64,000 bases of DNA from SFWF01 sp045636705. Its GTDB lineage: Bacteria > Bacillota > Clostridia > Oscillospirales > Acutalibacteraceae. The position numbers were made by a program, and so were the translations under genes. Within the stretch, counting starts at the first letter, position 1. Each line of letters opens with the position of its first letter. The notes under the pieces were generated by a model. It ran no database searches. It was not told where the DNA came from and saw only the letters and a list, made by a program, of their open reading frames with translations. The DNA is taken from positions 19,824-83,823 of the forward strand of contig JAZTYA010000030.1 in the NCBI GenBank assembly GCA_045636705.1, in the 5' to 3' direction. Positions 1 to 7,634 of the stretch are shown here, piece after piece.

Positions 1-1372
1 TGATTGCAACAAGTAACAAGAGTAGAATTGCAACGATTGTTATTGCAACGATTTTACCGTTTGTGTTGAGGTTTTTAAGATTGTCAAGGATATTGCCGGG
101 TTCGGTATCTACTGCGGGCTCCTCTTCAACAGGCTCAACAATTATGCCGTTTGCTCTTTGCATTGTCTTTTCAACAATATCGTATCTGTAAAAACCTGTG
201 TTGGTCTGGCACTTTGCAAAGAAGAAAACAAATTCTGAATCGGCATCGGTTATTCTTTGATATGCTTGATATTCAACGCCCTCGATTGTAACGGTTGTTA
301 AGAGATATTTGTCGGTAATCTCACTCTCTTCAGGAGTTAACAACTGATACATATTTTTACCGACGGTGATAAAGGCAAACTTTGTTATATTGTTTTGCTT
401 ATCAATTCTATAGAACTCACCGTTTTCACCGTTTTCATCAACTAGGTAAATAAGGGTTGTTCCGCCGTCTGTAATTGCGGGATATTCTTTGTCGTTATAT
501 TTGTGTGAGGTTACTGCAAAACCTTCGTAGATAAGCTCTTGAGAAAAGTCTTCGGCAATGTATTTTTCTACGCCGTCAACGATTACCTTATCTTCGGCTA
601 CCGGTTCCTTTATTTCGGAGTTTGTTTCCTCGGAGCTTGTTTCCTCTGAAGAAGCGTTTTCGGCAGCTTGACGGGTAATATTAAGGGTGTATGTTTTAAC
701 AGTTCCGTCTTCGGCAGTTACTATTACCTTTCTTGTGTTAGCTCCAACCTTCATCGTTTTGCTTCCTTCAACAGCGGTTGTTGCCTTGCCGTCCTGAGCC
801 TCGATATAAAGCAAAACCTCTGTTACCGAGTTTGGAACGGTAACGGTATAGGTTGTTGTGTTTGCAGAGAAGTTAGGACTCAAGGTTCCTGCAGAAGTTC
901 TTAGATAACTTAGGTTAGCATTAGAAGACTTAGATGCAGATGCGTCCTTTACCTGTACGGAAGCACCTGAATCGGTTATTTTTTGTTCGGTTTCAGAAAC
1001 GTATACAGAATCAGTAATTGAGAAGGTTGCCTTGCCTGCTGCTATTGCCTTAAACTGAAGGTTCTCAACAAGACTTGTTTTTCCGTTTGAGGATAAAACT
1101 GTTTTTACAACACCCGCAGAGGTTGAGTTGCTGTTATCTCCCGAAACGAACTGAAAAACCTTTGGGTCATATTTAATCAAACCCTGAGCCGCATACATTT
1201 CTTCGGTTGCATTGTAGCGCACTGTTACGGTAAGAATTTCTCCTACGTTCAGTTCGTTTTTGCTAAATGCTATAGAGGAAGTTCCTGCTGCAAAAACGTT
1301 CATAGTAAAAACGCTTAAGATAACGCAGGCGGTTATTAATAAGGCTATTGTGGTTTTAAGTGTCTTTTTCAT
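1..1372 (-). CDS. cohesin-like / cadherin-like surface protein, C-terminus cut by window edge
   Basis: The reading frame is open from an ATG at 1372 to the window start, giving at least 457 residues; the C-terminus lies outside. AAGGAG precedes the start. Residues 1-28 form a signal peptide ending VFA. About 30-145 resemble a cohesin-type beta sandwich (NELNVGE, LIKYDPKVFQFVSG, LQFKAIAAG). About 150-235 resemble a cadherin-like beta sandwich (NANLSYL, YTVTVP, KTYTLNITR). A Glu/Ser linker (SSEETSSEE) and an uncharacterised domain follow, then a hydrophobic stretch from about 441 that reads as a membrane anchor. The gene lies 22 bases downstream of the dockerin-bearing glucosaminidase, probably in its operon. 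The inferred role is a surface scaffold or receptor. Cohesin assignment is by pattern only and needs a profile search. Confidence 0.7.
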   Translation of the reverse strand, partial: MKKTLKTTIALLITACVILSVFTMNVFAAGTSSIAFSKNELNVGEILTVTVRYNATEEMYAAQGLIKYDPKVFQFVSGDNSNSTSAGVVKTVLSSNGKTSLVENLQFKAIAAGKATFSITDSVYVSETEQKITDSGASVQVKDASASKSSNANLSYLRTSAGTLSPNFSANTTTYTVTVPNSVTEVLLYIEAQDGKATTAVEGSKTMKVGANTRKVIVTAEDGTVKTYTLNITRQAAENASSEETSSEETNSEIKEPVAEDKVIVDGVEKYIAEDFSQELIYEGFAVTSHKYNDKEYPAITDGGTTLIYLVDENGENGEFYRIDKQNNITKFAFITVGKNMYQLLTPEESEITDKYLLTTVTIEGVEYQAYQRITDADSEFVFFFAKCQTNTGFYRYDIVEKTMQRANGIIVEPVEEEPAVDTEPGNILDNLKNLNTNGKIVAITIVAILLLLLVAI

Positions 1373-1394
1373 TTTATGCTCCTTCTACTTTCGG

Positions 1395-3701
1395 TTATTT
1401 TTGAACTATTAAGGTTTTTTCAAGCAGATGTTTTTGAACTCCTGCAAGGTCTATTATAGTAACCTTGCCGTCCTTATTTACATCGGCCGCAGCCAGTTTG
1501 GCATCCTTTAGTACGCTTATTTCCAAAAGGTGTTTTTGCACAGTTGCTAAATCTATAATGCTGATTTTACCATCCGCATTGATATCGCCGTAGATAACGA
1601 TGCTCTTTGTCAAGGTTACCTTTCCTGCGGAATTTTTAATTTGAATTTTATCGCCCGTAACAATCGTTCCGGTCGTTTTTGTCTTGCCTTTTTCATCCAA
1701 AACTTTAACCGTGCCGTTTTCTACCTTTAGTTTTTTAATAAAGGTTTCAACGTCGGTTAACGGCGCCACGCCTGTAAGATTTTTGCCGTTGTTATAGTCG
1801 CCCTTAATTTCAGGTTCTATCGGTTTAGATGAGGTTGGCTTAGAAGAAGTTTCGTTTGATGAGCTTTCATCAGACGATGTAGAATTTGAGGTTGAATTAT
1901 CCGAAGAGTCAGAAGACGAACTTGAAGAATCTTCTTCAGGCTCAGGTTCCGCGTTGCCGTCCTTATGTACGGTAAGGGTGTAGGTTGAGGTTTTACCTGA
2001 TGCGGCGGTTACTACTAGTGATATTGTGTTTTTTCCGCCTTTAAGCTTAACCTCTCCCGTACCTTTTACGCTAGCACCACTTGGAACGGTTGCGTTAATT
2101 TTAATTTTGGTTGTCTTTTCGCCTACAACAAGGGTGTAATCCTTTGTATAACGGTCAAAGGTTGGGGAAATTTTGTATCCCTTAACCGATAAAGACTCAA
2201 GGAAGTAGTTGTTTGCTCCCTTTGAGGTTGAAAGTGAAGTAGTATTTTTTTCGCTTGTGTCTTTATAAACAGGTATGCTAAACACGAGTGGCATAGAATC
2301 AACACCTGCGCCTGTATATGCCTTTTTAATGTTTGCGGCTTCCTGCACTGCACCCGACACGTTAGTCATATACTGATTTATATAAAAATCAGGAACTATG
2401 ACGTTATACTTTTTGTAATAAAGGGTATTTTGTCCGCGAGCCACAAAGTTATTGCCGTAATACTTTGCGCCGCCAATAATAGATTTTGCCCTTGTATTCC
2501 AAGGACGGTCGTAGGTGCCTTTGGTTCCAATAAGACCCATTGCATAACGAAGTCCTCTTTGAACTGCGGTGTATCCGCCTTGAGCATAAGCGCCAATGTT
2601 AAAGTAATTGTAATATCCTTTGTATCCCGAAACTTTTCCCGAGATGCTGCCGCCTGTACCGCCTGTTCCCTGCTCAACCAAAATCATTGCCGCAAGAATA
2701 TAGGGGTTTACCTTGGACTTCTCTGCCGCTTTGATAAGCACGTCGGAATAGGTTTTATAGGTGTCTTCGGGGAAGCCTTTTTCGCTATCCATAAAGGTTC
2801 CCTTTAGAATTTTGTTAAGGCCTTTTTTGCTTTGGTATTTGCTGTTGTACGACTGGTCTAAAAATAGGAAAATATTTGACTCGTTAAGGAAGTTTCTAGG
2901 CTCTAAATAATAAGCCACCGTATCCTTATGAGCCGTAACCCAACCGCCTGAGTCGTAGGATGCATAGGTGTTGTTTTCCCAGTTGTAAGCACCAAATTCC
3001 ATTGATTTTTGCGAATCAACGGTATACTTATCCTGTACCAAGGATTTGCCGACCTTACTTTCTTCCTCTAACGCCTCGTTAAAGGTCATGGTAAGATGGT
3101 CTGCCAAAAATACCCAGTCGGGATGCGCAGCATGAATCTGACGTAAAAGCACCTTATAACTTTCGGGAAATTTCTGTTTGGTTAACTTCTCTTCAAAGGC
3201 TTCATTATACACGTACTCGTATATAACCTGCACGTAATCAGCGCTTACGTATCCAAAACCTTTGTTGTATGATATTTTATACCATTTTTGTCCTTCCGAA
3301 TCGATAACGTCCTCACCGACAATTACTACCTTATCTCCGTTTGCAAGGGTACCTAAACTCTTAGCTTTTACACTGGCTTCACGACGGACGTTAAGCGAAT
3401 CTTGCACCGCCACGACGCCGTTTCTGTTTTCTTCAGAATCTGTTTTATCCGAGCTTGCATCTTTTGAACTCGTATTCTTGGAGCTTGCATCCTTTGAACT
3501 CGTTTCCTTTGAACTTGTGTTCTTGGAGCTTGCATCTTTTGAACTTGTATCTTTAGAACTTGTTTCTTTTGAACTCGTTGCTTTTGAACTTGCGTCCTTA
3601 GAGCTTGTCTCTTTGGCATAAGCAGAATTACCCATGAAGCAAACGTTCATAAGTAAACTAACACAAACTATAAAAGCTAATAACTTTTTTAATCTGTTCA
3701 T
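1395..3701 (-). CDS. secreted SH3 / glucosaminidase / dockerin protein
   Basis: A 768-residue exported protein, probably a peptidoglycan hydrolase. The ATG at 3701 is chosen because GGAGG lies 8 bases upstream and it starts a clear signal peptide (MNRLKKLLAF to NSAYA); an upstream in-frame start at 3761 overlaps the promoter. Residues 30-85 are a KxxSS-type 5-residue repeat. About 95-165 look like a bacterial SH3 domain (SLNVRREAS, GYVSADYVQV). About 185-475 resemble an endo-beta-N-acetylglucosaminidase domain (ILAAMILVEQG, YYNYFNIGA, GAKYYGNNFV). A cadherin-like sandwich follows, then a Ser-rich linker and a C-terminal dockerin with two calcium-loop repeats (DINADGKISIIDL and DVNKDGKVTIIDL), each followed by VQKHLLE. 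It is co-oriented with the cohesin-like gene below it. Catalytic residues were not mapped. Confidence 0.85.
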   Translation of the reverse strand: MNRLKKLLAFIVCVSLLMNVCFMGNSAYAKETSSKDASSKATSSKETSSKDTSSKDASSKNTSSKETSSKDASSKNTSSKDASSDKTDSEENRNGVVAVQDSLNVRREASVKAKSLGTLANGDKVVIVGEDVIDSEGQKWYKISYNKGFGYVSADYVQVIYEYVYNEAFEEKLTKQKFPESYKVLLRQIHAAHPDWVFLADHLTMTFNEALEEESKVGKSLVQDKYTVDSQKSMEFGAYNWENNTYASYDSGGWVTAHKDTVAYYLEPRNFLNESNIFLFLDQSYNSKYQSKKGLNKILKGTFMDSEKGFPEDTYKTYSDVLIKAAEKSKVNPYILAAMILVEQGTGGTGGSISGKVSGYKGYYNYFNIGAYAQGGYTAVQRGLRYAMGLIGTKGTYDRPWNTRAKSIIGGAKYYGNNFVARGQNTLYYKKYNVIVPDFYINQYMTNVSGAVQEAANIKKAYTGAGVDSMPLVFSIPVYKDTSEKNTTSLSTSKGANNYFLESLSVKGYKISPTFDRYTKDYTLVVGEKTTKIKINATVPSGASVKGTGEVKLKGGKNTISLVVTAASGKTSTYTLTVHKDGNAEPEPEEDSSSSSSDSSDNSTSNSTSSDESSSNETSSKPTSSKPIEPEIKGDYNNGKNLTGVAPLTDVETFIKKLKVENGTVKVLDEKGKTKTTGTIVTGDKIQIKNSAGKVTLTKSIVIYGDINADGKISIIDLATVQKHLLEISVLKDAKLAAADVNKDGKVTIIDLAGVQKHLLEKTLIVQK
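3447..3614 (-). repeat. 15-bp tandem repeat encoding SSKxx units
   Basis: About eleven imperfect copies of a 15-base unit encode K-[EDN]-[TA]-S-S pentapeptides just after the signal peptide of the dockerin protein. The array is a flexible, hydrophilic linker or wall-spanning region and could change length by slippage. Confidence 0.85.
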
Positions 3702-3732
3702 GCTTACACCTCCAAAAAATATCAACACGCCA

Positions 3733-3761
3733 ATTATACCAATTTCGACAGCTTCTGTCAA
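3733..3761 (-). promoter_or_regulatory. sigma-A promoter of the dockerin protein gene
   Basis: TTGACA (3756-3761) and TATAAT (3733-3738) are separated by 17 bases, a perfect vegetative consensus on the minus strand about 30 bases upstream of the ATG at 3701. The spacer contains the short inverted repeat GACAG-CTT-CTGTC, which could be coincidental. Confidence 0.75.
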
Positions 3762-3780
3762 CCGAATATACTATAAAATA

Positions 3781-3799
3781 TTGGTTTTATGTAAACCAA
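3781..3799 (-). terminator. weak hairpin downstream of the epimerase gene
   Basis: TTGGTTT and AAACCAA form a 7-bp stem with a 5-base loop 37 bases past the stop of the epimerase gene, followed on the minus strand by an A/T-rich tract. It is short and GC-poor, so it is only a possible terminator. Confidence 0.3.
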
Positions 3800-3835
3800 A
3801 TTATGTAACGAAAACTAGATAATCCCTCTGTTTCT

Positions 3836-4717
3836 TTATCTTATGAAAGCAGTGGTAAGGGTTGTTGCCCAACTTTTACCTGCAGGCAATAACGTAGCTG
3901 CGGGCTTGTCTTCCCATTTGGAGTTGGTGTTGCTCTCATCGGGAATGCTATGCCAAGGCTCAATGCAGACAAAACGAGGTTCTCCAGGCATTGACCAGAT
4001 AAGGCAATAAGGAAAGCCTTCAATATTTACAACTACGGCACGAGAAGAGTCTTTTTCGTAAAGACCTAAGGTTTTTGACCTTAATGCCGTCATGCAATGT
4101 GAATCGTTTGCAAAAAGCTTATCGGTTAGTGGTATAGCGGTAATATTTTTATCTAAAAAGTAGGTTTTACCGCTAACGAGTCCATCCTTATCGGTTTCAA
4201 TACAAAGGGGTGACTCGTTCTTTTCAAATCGGAGCTCGTAGTCCTTATACGTATGATTTTTATCAAAAGGAAGAGCAAAGCCCGGATGAAAGCCGATACC
4301 GAAACTAAATTCCTTTGAATCGGTATTTTCAACCGTTAGGGTGTGCTCTATTTTGTTTTCGCAGAGTTTAAAGGTAGAAATTAGTCTAAACTTAAAGGGC
4401 CAAATTGCTCTTGTTTCTTCCGAATCTGTAAGCAGAAACGTGGCTTCTGTTTCGGTTTTTTGAAGGTTTTCATGCTCAAGATTTCTTGCAAAACCGTGTA
4501 TCTTGCAATTAGCATATTCCTTACCGTCAAGAAGATATCTGCCTTCCTTTAGTCTTCCCGTATATGGAAAAAGGATAGGAGCCTGTCCTGCCCAGACCTT
4601 CGGGTCGCCTTCCCAAATATGCTCGGCGCCGTCTTCCTTATGGATTACACTTTTAACCGAGGCTCCTTTTGTAGTAAGGGTTACCTTTAAAAAGTCATTT
4701 TCGATTATAAAGTCCAT
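3836..4717 (-). CDS. aldose 1-epimerase family protein
   Basis: A 293-residue cytoplasmic protein of the galactose mutarotase superfamily, in the LacX/YeaD-like branch, expected to interconvert anomers of a sugar or sugar phosphate. Visible family features are the N-terminal NDFLKVTLTTKGA strand, PILFPYTGRL, the histidine in KIHGFAR (about residue 76), FGIGFHPGFALPF with the second histidine, and the acidic CIEPWHSIPD segment near the C-terminus that carries the conserved Glu. GGAG lies about 8 bases before the ATG. It is monocistronic: its own consensus promoter lies upstream and the next gene is divergent. The substrate cannot be told from sequence. Confidence 0.85.
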   Translation of the reverse strand: MDFIIENDFLKVTLTTKGASVKSVIHKEDGAEHIWEGDPKVWAGQAPILFPYTGRLKEGRYLLDGKEYANCKIHGFARNLEHENLQKTETEATFLLTDSEETRAIWPFKFRLISTFKLCENKIEHTLTVENTDSKEFSFGIGFHPGFALPFDKNHTYKDYELRFEKNESPLCIETDKDGLVSGKTYFLDKNITAIPLTDKLFANDSHCMTALRSKTLGLYEKDSSRAVVVNIEGFPYCLIWSMPGEPRFVCIEPWHSIPDESNTNSKWEDKPAATLLPAGKSWATTLTTAFIR

Positions 4718-4747
4718 ATTTTTCTCCTTTAAATATCTTTAAATTTA

Positions 4748-4776
4748 ATTATAACCTTTTATTCCGGCTATGTCAA
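4748..4776 (-). promoter_or_regulatory. sigma-A promoter of the epimerase gene
   Basis: TTGACA (4771-4776) and TATAAT (4748-4753) on the minus strand with a 17-base spacer match the vegetative consensus exactly, about 31 bases upstream of the ATG. Confidence 0.75.
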
Positions 4777-4790
4777 CCAAGCATACCATC

Positions 4791-4819
4791 TTGACTATAA
4801 ACAAAAACTATGTTATATT
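4791..4819 (+). promoter_or_regulatory. sigma-A promoter of the CNNM pair
   Basis: TTGACT (4791-4796) and TATATT (4814-4819) with a 17-base spacer lie about 40 bases upstream of the GTG start at 4858. It is back-to-back with the epimerase promoter. Confidence 0.65.
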
Positions 4820-4857
4820 TAACTAAATATTTATAAATTAAAGGAGTTGGTTTTTAA

Positions 4858-6207
4858 GTGGACGACGGGTGTAGTTTATCTCCTGACGGGCGATTGTTAC
4901 AGTTATTACAGGTAGATAACAGCACGGTGATGAACGCTTTTTCACAAAACTTTGGAATAATAGTTGCTCTTTTCGTTTTGCTACTGTTCAGCGCATATTT
5001 TTCCTCGAGTGAAACTGCGGTTACGGCAATAAGCCGTGTGCGTATTAAAGCGATGGCAGAAACAGGAGAGAAAAATGCCAAAACTGCTTTAAAGCTTATT
5101 AAAAATTTTGAAAAAACTCTCTCAACTATTTTGGTCGGCAATAACATTGTAAATATTGCTCTTGGTTCTTTAACCACTATTTTGGCTATTCATTTAGGGC
5201 TAGAACCGCTTGTTTTGACCATTATAGTTACTCTTATAGTAATTGTTTTTGGCGAGGTTGCTCCAAAGGCCATAACCAAAAACCTAGGCGAGCGCTATAC
5301 CTTAGCCGTTGCGCCTTCGCTTAATTTCTTTTCGGTAATTTTAACACCTATTTCTTCCCTGTTTGCGCTTTTATCAAGACTTTTAACAAAGCTTTTTGCT
5401 AAAAAAGAAGCGCCATCCGTTACTGAGGACGACGTTATTGATATGATTGAAGATATGGAAGAGGACGGCGCTATTGACTCGGATGAAAGTCGACTTCTTT
5501 ATTCAGCTTTTGAGTTTGGCGACGTGTCGGTTAGCGATATTTTAACCGACCGCAGAGATATGGTGTGTCTTGACGTTAATTCTACTACCGATGAAATTTT
5601 AAGCTTTATAAAAAACGCCTCTTATTCCAGAATTCCTGTGTTTAAGGGCGACGTTGATAATATCGTTGGTGTTTTACGTCTTCGCGAATATTTGGAAGTC
5701 TATCTTTCGGGCAAGTCTCCCGTTTTACGCGATATGCTTCACACACCTTTCTTCACTTCTCCGGATGCCAAGATTGACGAGCTTTTGTCTGCTATGAAGA
5801 AGCTTAAAAAGCCTCTTGCCATAGTTAAGACCAGAGCCGGCAGAACCATAGGCATTGTTACTATGGAGGACATGCTTGAAGAGTTGGTTGGCGAAATTTT
5901 CGACGAGGCAGACCGCATTGAAGAAAAGTTCCGCGAGCTTGGCGATGATACCTTTGAGGTTAGCGCTGATTTGTCGGTTGTGTCGGCTTTTGAAATGATG
6001 GATTTTGAGGACTTCGACCGTGACGAATGCGGACATTACACCCTTCGTAAATGGGTTGGCAGACGACTTGGTCGCGTTCCGACCGTTGGCACAAAGCTTA
6101 CCTACCGAAATCTTGATATTACGGTAAGTAAGGTCTTTAAAGGAAGACTTTTATGGCTTACCTTTAAGATTAATCCTCCAAAGGAAGAAAAGGAGGATGA
6201 AGAATGA
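4858..6207 (+). CDS. CNNM/CorC-type hemolysin family membrane protein (copy 1)
   Basis: A 449-residue integral membrane protein of the HlyC/CorC (CNNM) family, implicated in magnesium or other cation homeostasis. Order: DUF21 transmembrane domain (about 25-200, with FSAYFSSSETAVTA and GEVAPKAITKN), a CBS pair (about 215-330, with YSRIPVFKGDVDNIVGVL and GIVTMEDMLEELVGEIFDE) and a C-terminal transporter-associated domain (about 350-435). The start is a GTG at 4858 with AAGGAG 11 bases upstream; an internal ATG at 4930 lacks a clear ribosome site. The stop overlaps the start of its paralogue by four bases (ATGA), so the two are translationally coupled. Confidence 0.85.
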   Translation: MDDGCSLSPDGRLLQLLQVDNSTVMNAFSQNFGIIVALFVLLLFSAYFSSSETAVTAISRVRIKAMAETGEKNAKTALKLIKNFEKTLSTILVGNNIVNIALGSLTTILAIHLGLEPLVLTIIVTLIVIVFGEVAPKAITKNLGERYTLAVAPSLNFFSVILTPISSLFALLSRLLTKLFAKKEAPSVTEDDVIDMIEDMEEDGAIDSDESRLLYSAFEFGDVSVSDILTDRRDMVCLDVNSTTDEILSFIKNASYSRIPVFKGDVDNIVGVLRLREYLEVYLSGKSPVLRDMLHTPFFTSPDAKIDELLSAMKKLKKPLAIVKTRAGRTIGIVTMEDMLEELVGEIFDEADRIEEKFRELGDDTFEVSADLSVVSAFEMMDFEDFDRDECGHYTLRKWVGRRLGRVPTVGTKLTYRNLDITVSKVFKGRLLWLTFKINPPKEEKEDEE

Positions 6208-7487
6208 GTATTGATTTAATTATTATTTTAGTATGTCTTGTTTTGTCAGCATTCTTTTCCGCTAGCGAAACGGCATACAACGTAGCTTTGGAATCAAGAC
6301 TTGAAAAGAGGGCCGAAAGCGGCAAATTCTTTGACGTTTTATCCTATAAAATAAGCAAGAACTATACCGTGGCGTTAACCTCTATTCTCGTCGGCAACAA
6401 CCTTGTAAACTTTATTATTTCTTCAGTTGCCACCTCTATGACCATTAAGGTTTTATATGATGCATACAGGACCGAAGAGGGCCTTGCCGCCGCTATTGCA
6501 ACCGTTGTTACAACGGTTGTGGTGCTAATTTTTGGCGAACTTTGTCCAAAGACCTTAGCATCAAGAGGAGGCGAAACTCTTACAAAGGTGTTTGCCCTTC
6601 CTCTTGCTATCTTTATGGCGGTCTTCTCCCCTCTTGCTCTGCTTTTAAACGGTTTCGTTAAGCTTTTAAGCCTTTTCTTTAAAAACAGCGAAACTCCTGC
6701 AGTAACACCCGACGAGCTTGCCTCGATTATTGAAACGGGTGAAAACGAGGGCAGCATTGATGAAGAACGAAGCGAGCTTTTACAGTCCGCTATCGACTTT
6801 AACGAAACCACCGTTAAGGAAATTATGATTCCTCGTGTTGATATGGTTGCCATTGATATTGAGGACAGTATTGATGACGTTTTAGAGATTGTTTTTAATA
6901 ATCCATATTCGAGAATCCCCGTGTATGAAGAAAGCATCGATAACATAATAGGCGTAATCGTTACCCAACAGCTCTTTAAAGCGCTTATGGATACCGATAA
7001 GGATAAAATTGACATTCGTTCAATGCTTGTTGAACCTTATTTTATTCACATGACGGTTAAGCTTCCCGATGCTTTGGACGTTGTTCGTGAAGAGCGTACC
7101 CATATTATGATAGTGCTTGACGAGTTCGGCGGCACAATGGGTATTGTTACTATGGAAGACATCTTAGAAGAGCTTGTCGGCGATATTTGGGACGAGGACG
7201 AAGAAACCGAAAGTGATATTTTAAAACTTAACGACAATGAATATATTGTTGAAGGCGATATGAATATCTTTGATTTCTTTGAGGCTATTCAGTTTGAAGC
7301 CGGAGATTTTGAAAGCGAATACACCACCGTCGGTGGTTGGGCTATTGAAATGCTTGAAGGCTTCCCCGAGGAAGAAAGCTCCTTTGAATATGAGAATTTG
7401 GTTGTAACGATTAAAACTATCGACGAAAGAAGAATAACAAAACTTAAAGTTGTGGTAAATCAGATACCGGACGAAGAAGACGAATAA
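6204..7487 (+). CDS. CNNM/CorC-type hemolysin family membrane protein (copy 2)
   Basis: A 427-residue paralogue of the preceding gene with the same order: DUF21 membrane domain (about 1-190, with LSAFFSASETAYN and FGELCPKTLASR), CBS pair (about 200-325, with EIMIPRVDMVAID, YSRIPVYEESIDNIIGVI and GIVTMEDILEELVGDIWDE) and CorC/HlyC domain (about 340-418). AGGAGG at 6191 lies inside the end of copy 1. The pair may act as a heteromeric cation transporter or regulator; this is inferred from coupling, not shown. A strong hairpin terminator follows. Confidence 0.85.
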   Translation: MSIDLIIILVCLVLSAFFSASETAYNVALESRLEKRAESGKFFDVLSYKISKNYTVALTSILVGNNLVNFIISSVATSMTIKVLYDAYRTEEGLAAAIATVVTTVVVLIFGELCPKTLASRGGETLTKVFALPLAIFMAVFSPLALLLNGFVKLLSLFFKNSETPAVTPDELASIIETGENEGSIDEERSELLQSAIDFNETTVKEIMIPRVDMVAIDIEDSIDDVLEIVFNNPYSRIPVYEESIDNIIGVIVTQQLFKALMDTDKDKIDIRSMLVEPYFIHMTVKLPDALDVVREERTHIMIVLDEFGGTMGIVTMEDILEELVGDIWDEDEETESDILKLNDNEYIVEGDMNIFDFFEAIQFEAGDFESEYTTVGGWAIEMLEGFPEEESSFEYENLVVTIKTIDERRITKLKVVVNQIPDEEDE

Positions 7488-7503
7488 TAAAAAGACTACT
7501 GTG

Positions 7504-7535
7504 TTAAGGCACCTTCCTTGTGGAAGGTGCCTTAA
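7504..7535 (+). terminator. intrinsic terminator of the CNNM operon
   Basis: A perfect 14-bp stem (TTAAGGCACCTTCC / GGAAGGTGCCTTAA) with a 4-base loop lies 17 bases past the stop and is followed by an AT-rich tract. On the minus strand it is followed downstream by TCTTTTT, so it can also stop transcription arriving from the SipL-like gene. Confidence 0.8.
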
Positions 7536-7538
7536 TTA

Positions 7539-7563
7539 TATATTGCTTAACCCAAGCAATATA
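7539..7563 (-). terminator. second hairpin between convergent genes
   Basis: TATATTGCTT and AAGCAATATA form a perfect 10-bp inverted repeat with a 5-base loop. It lies between the two convergent transcription units, on the SipL-like gene side of the stronger terminator. It may act with that hairpin in stopping minus-strand transcription. Confidence 0.4.
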
Positions 7564-7634
7564 CCTATCTATATGACAAATATAACCACGACATACTCAT
7601 AAGTATCACTATTAAGCAAGGCTTATTAAATATG

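Noticed and set aside
3262..3621. Plus-strand ORF of 119 codons rich in FELVSLEL repeats
   Set aside because: It is the antisense reading of the KxxSS repeat in the dockerin protein; no ribosome site or promoter supports it.
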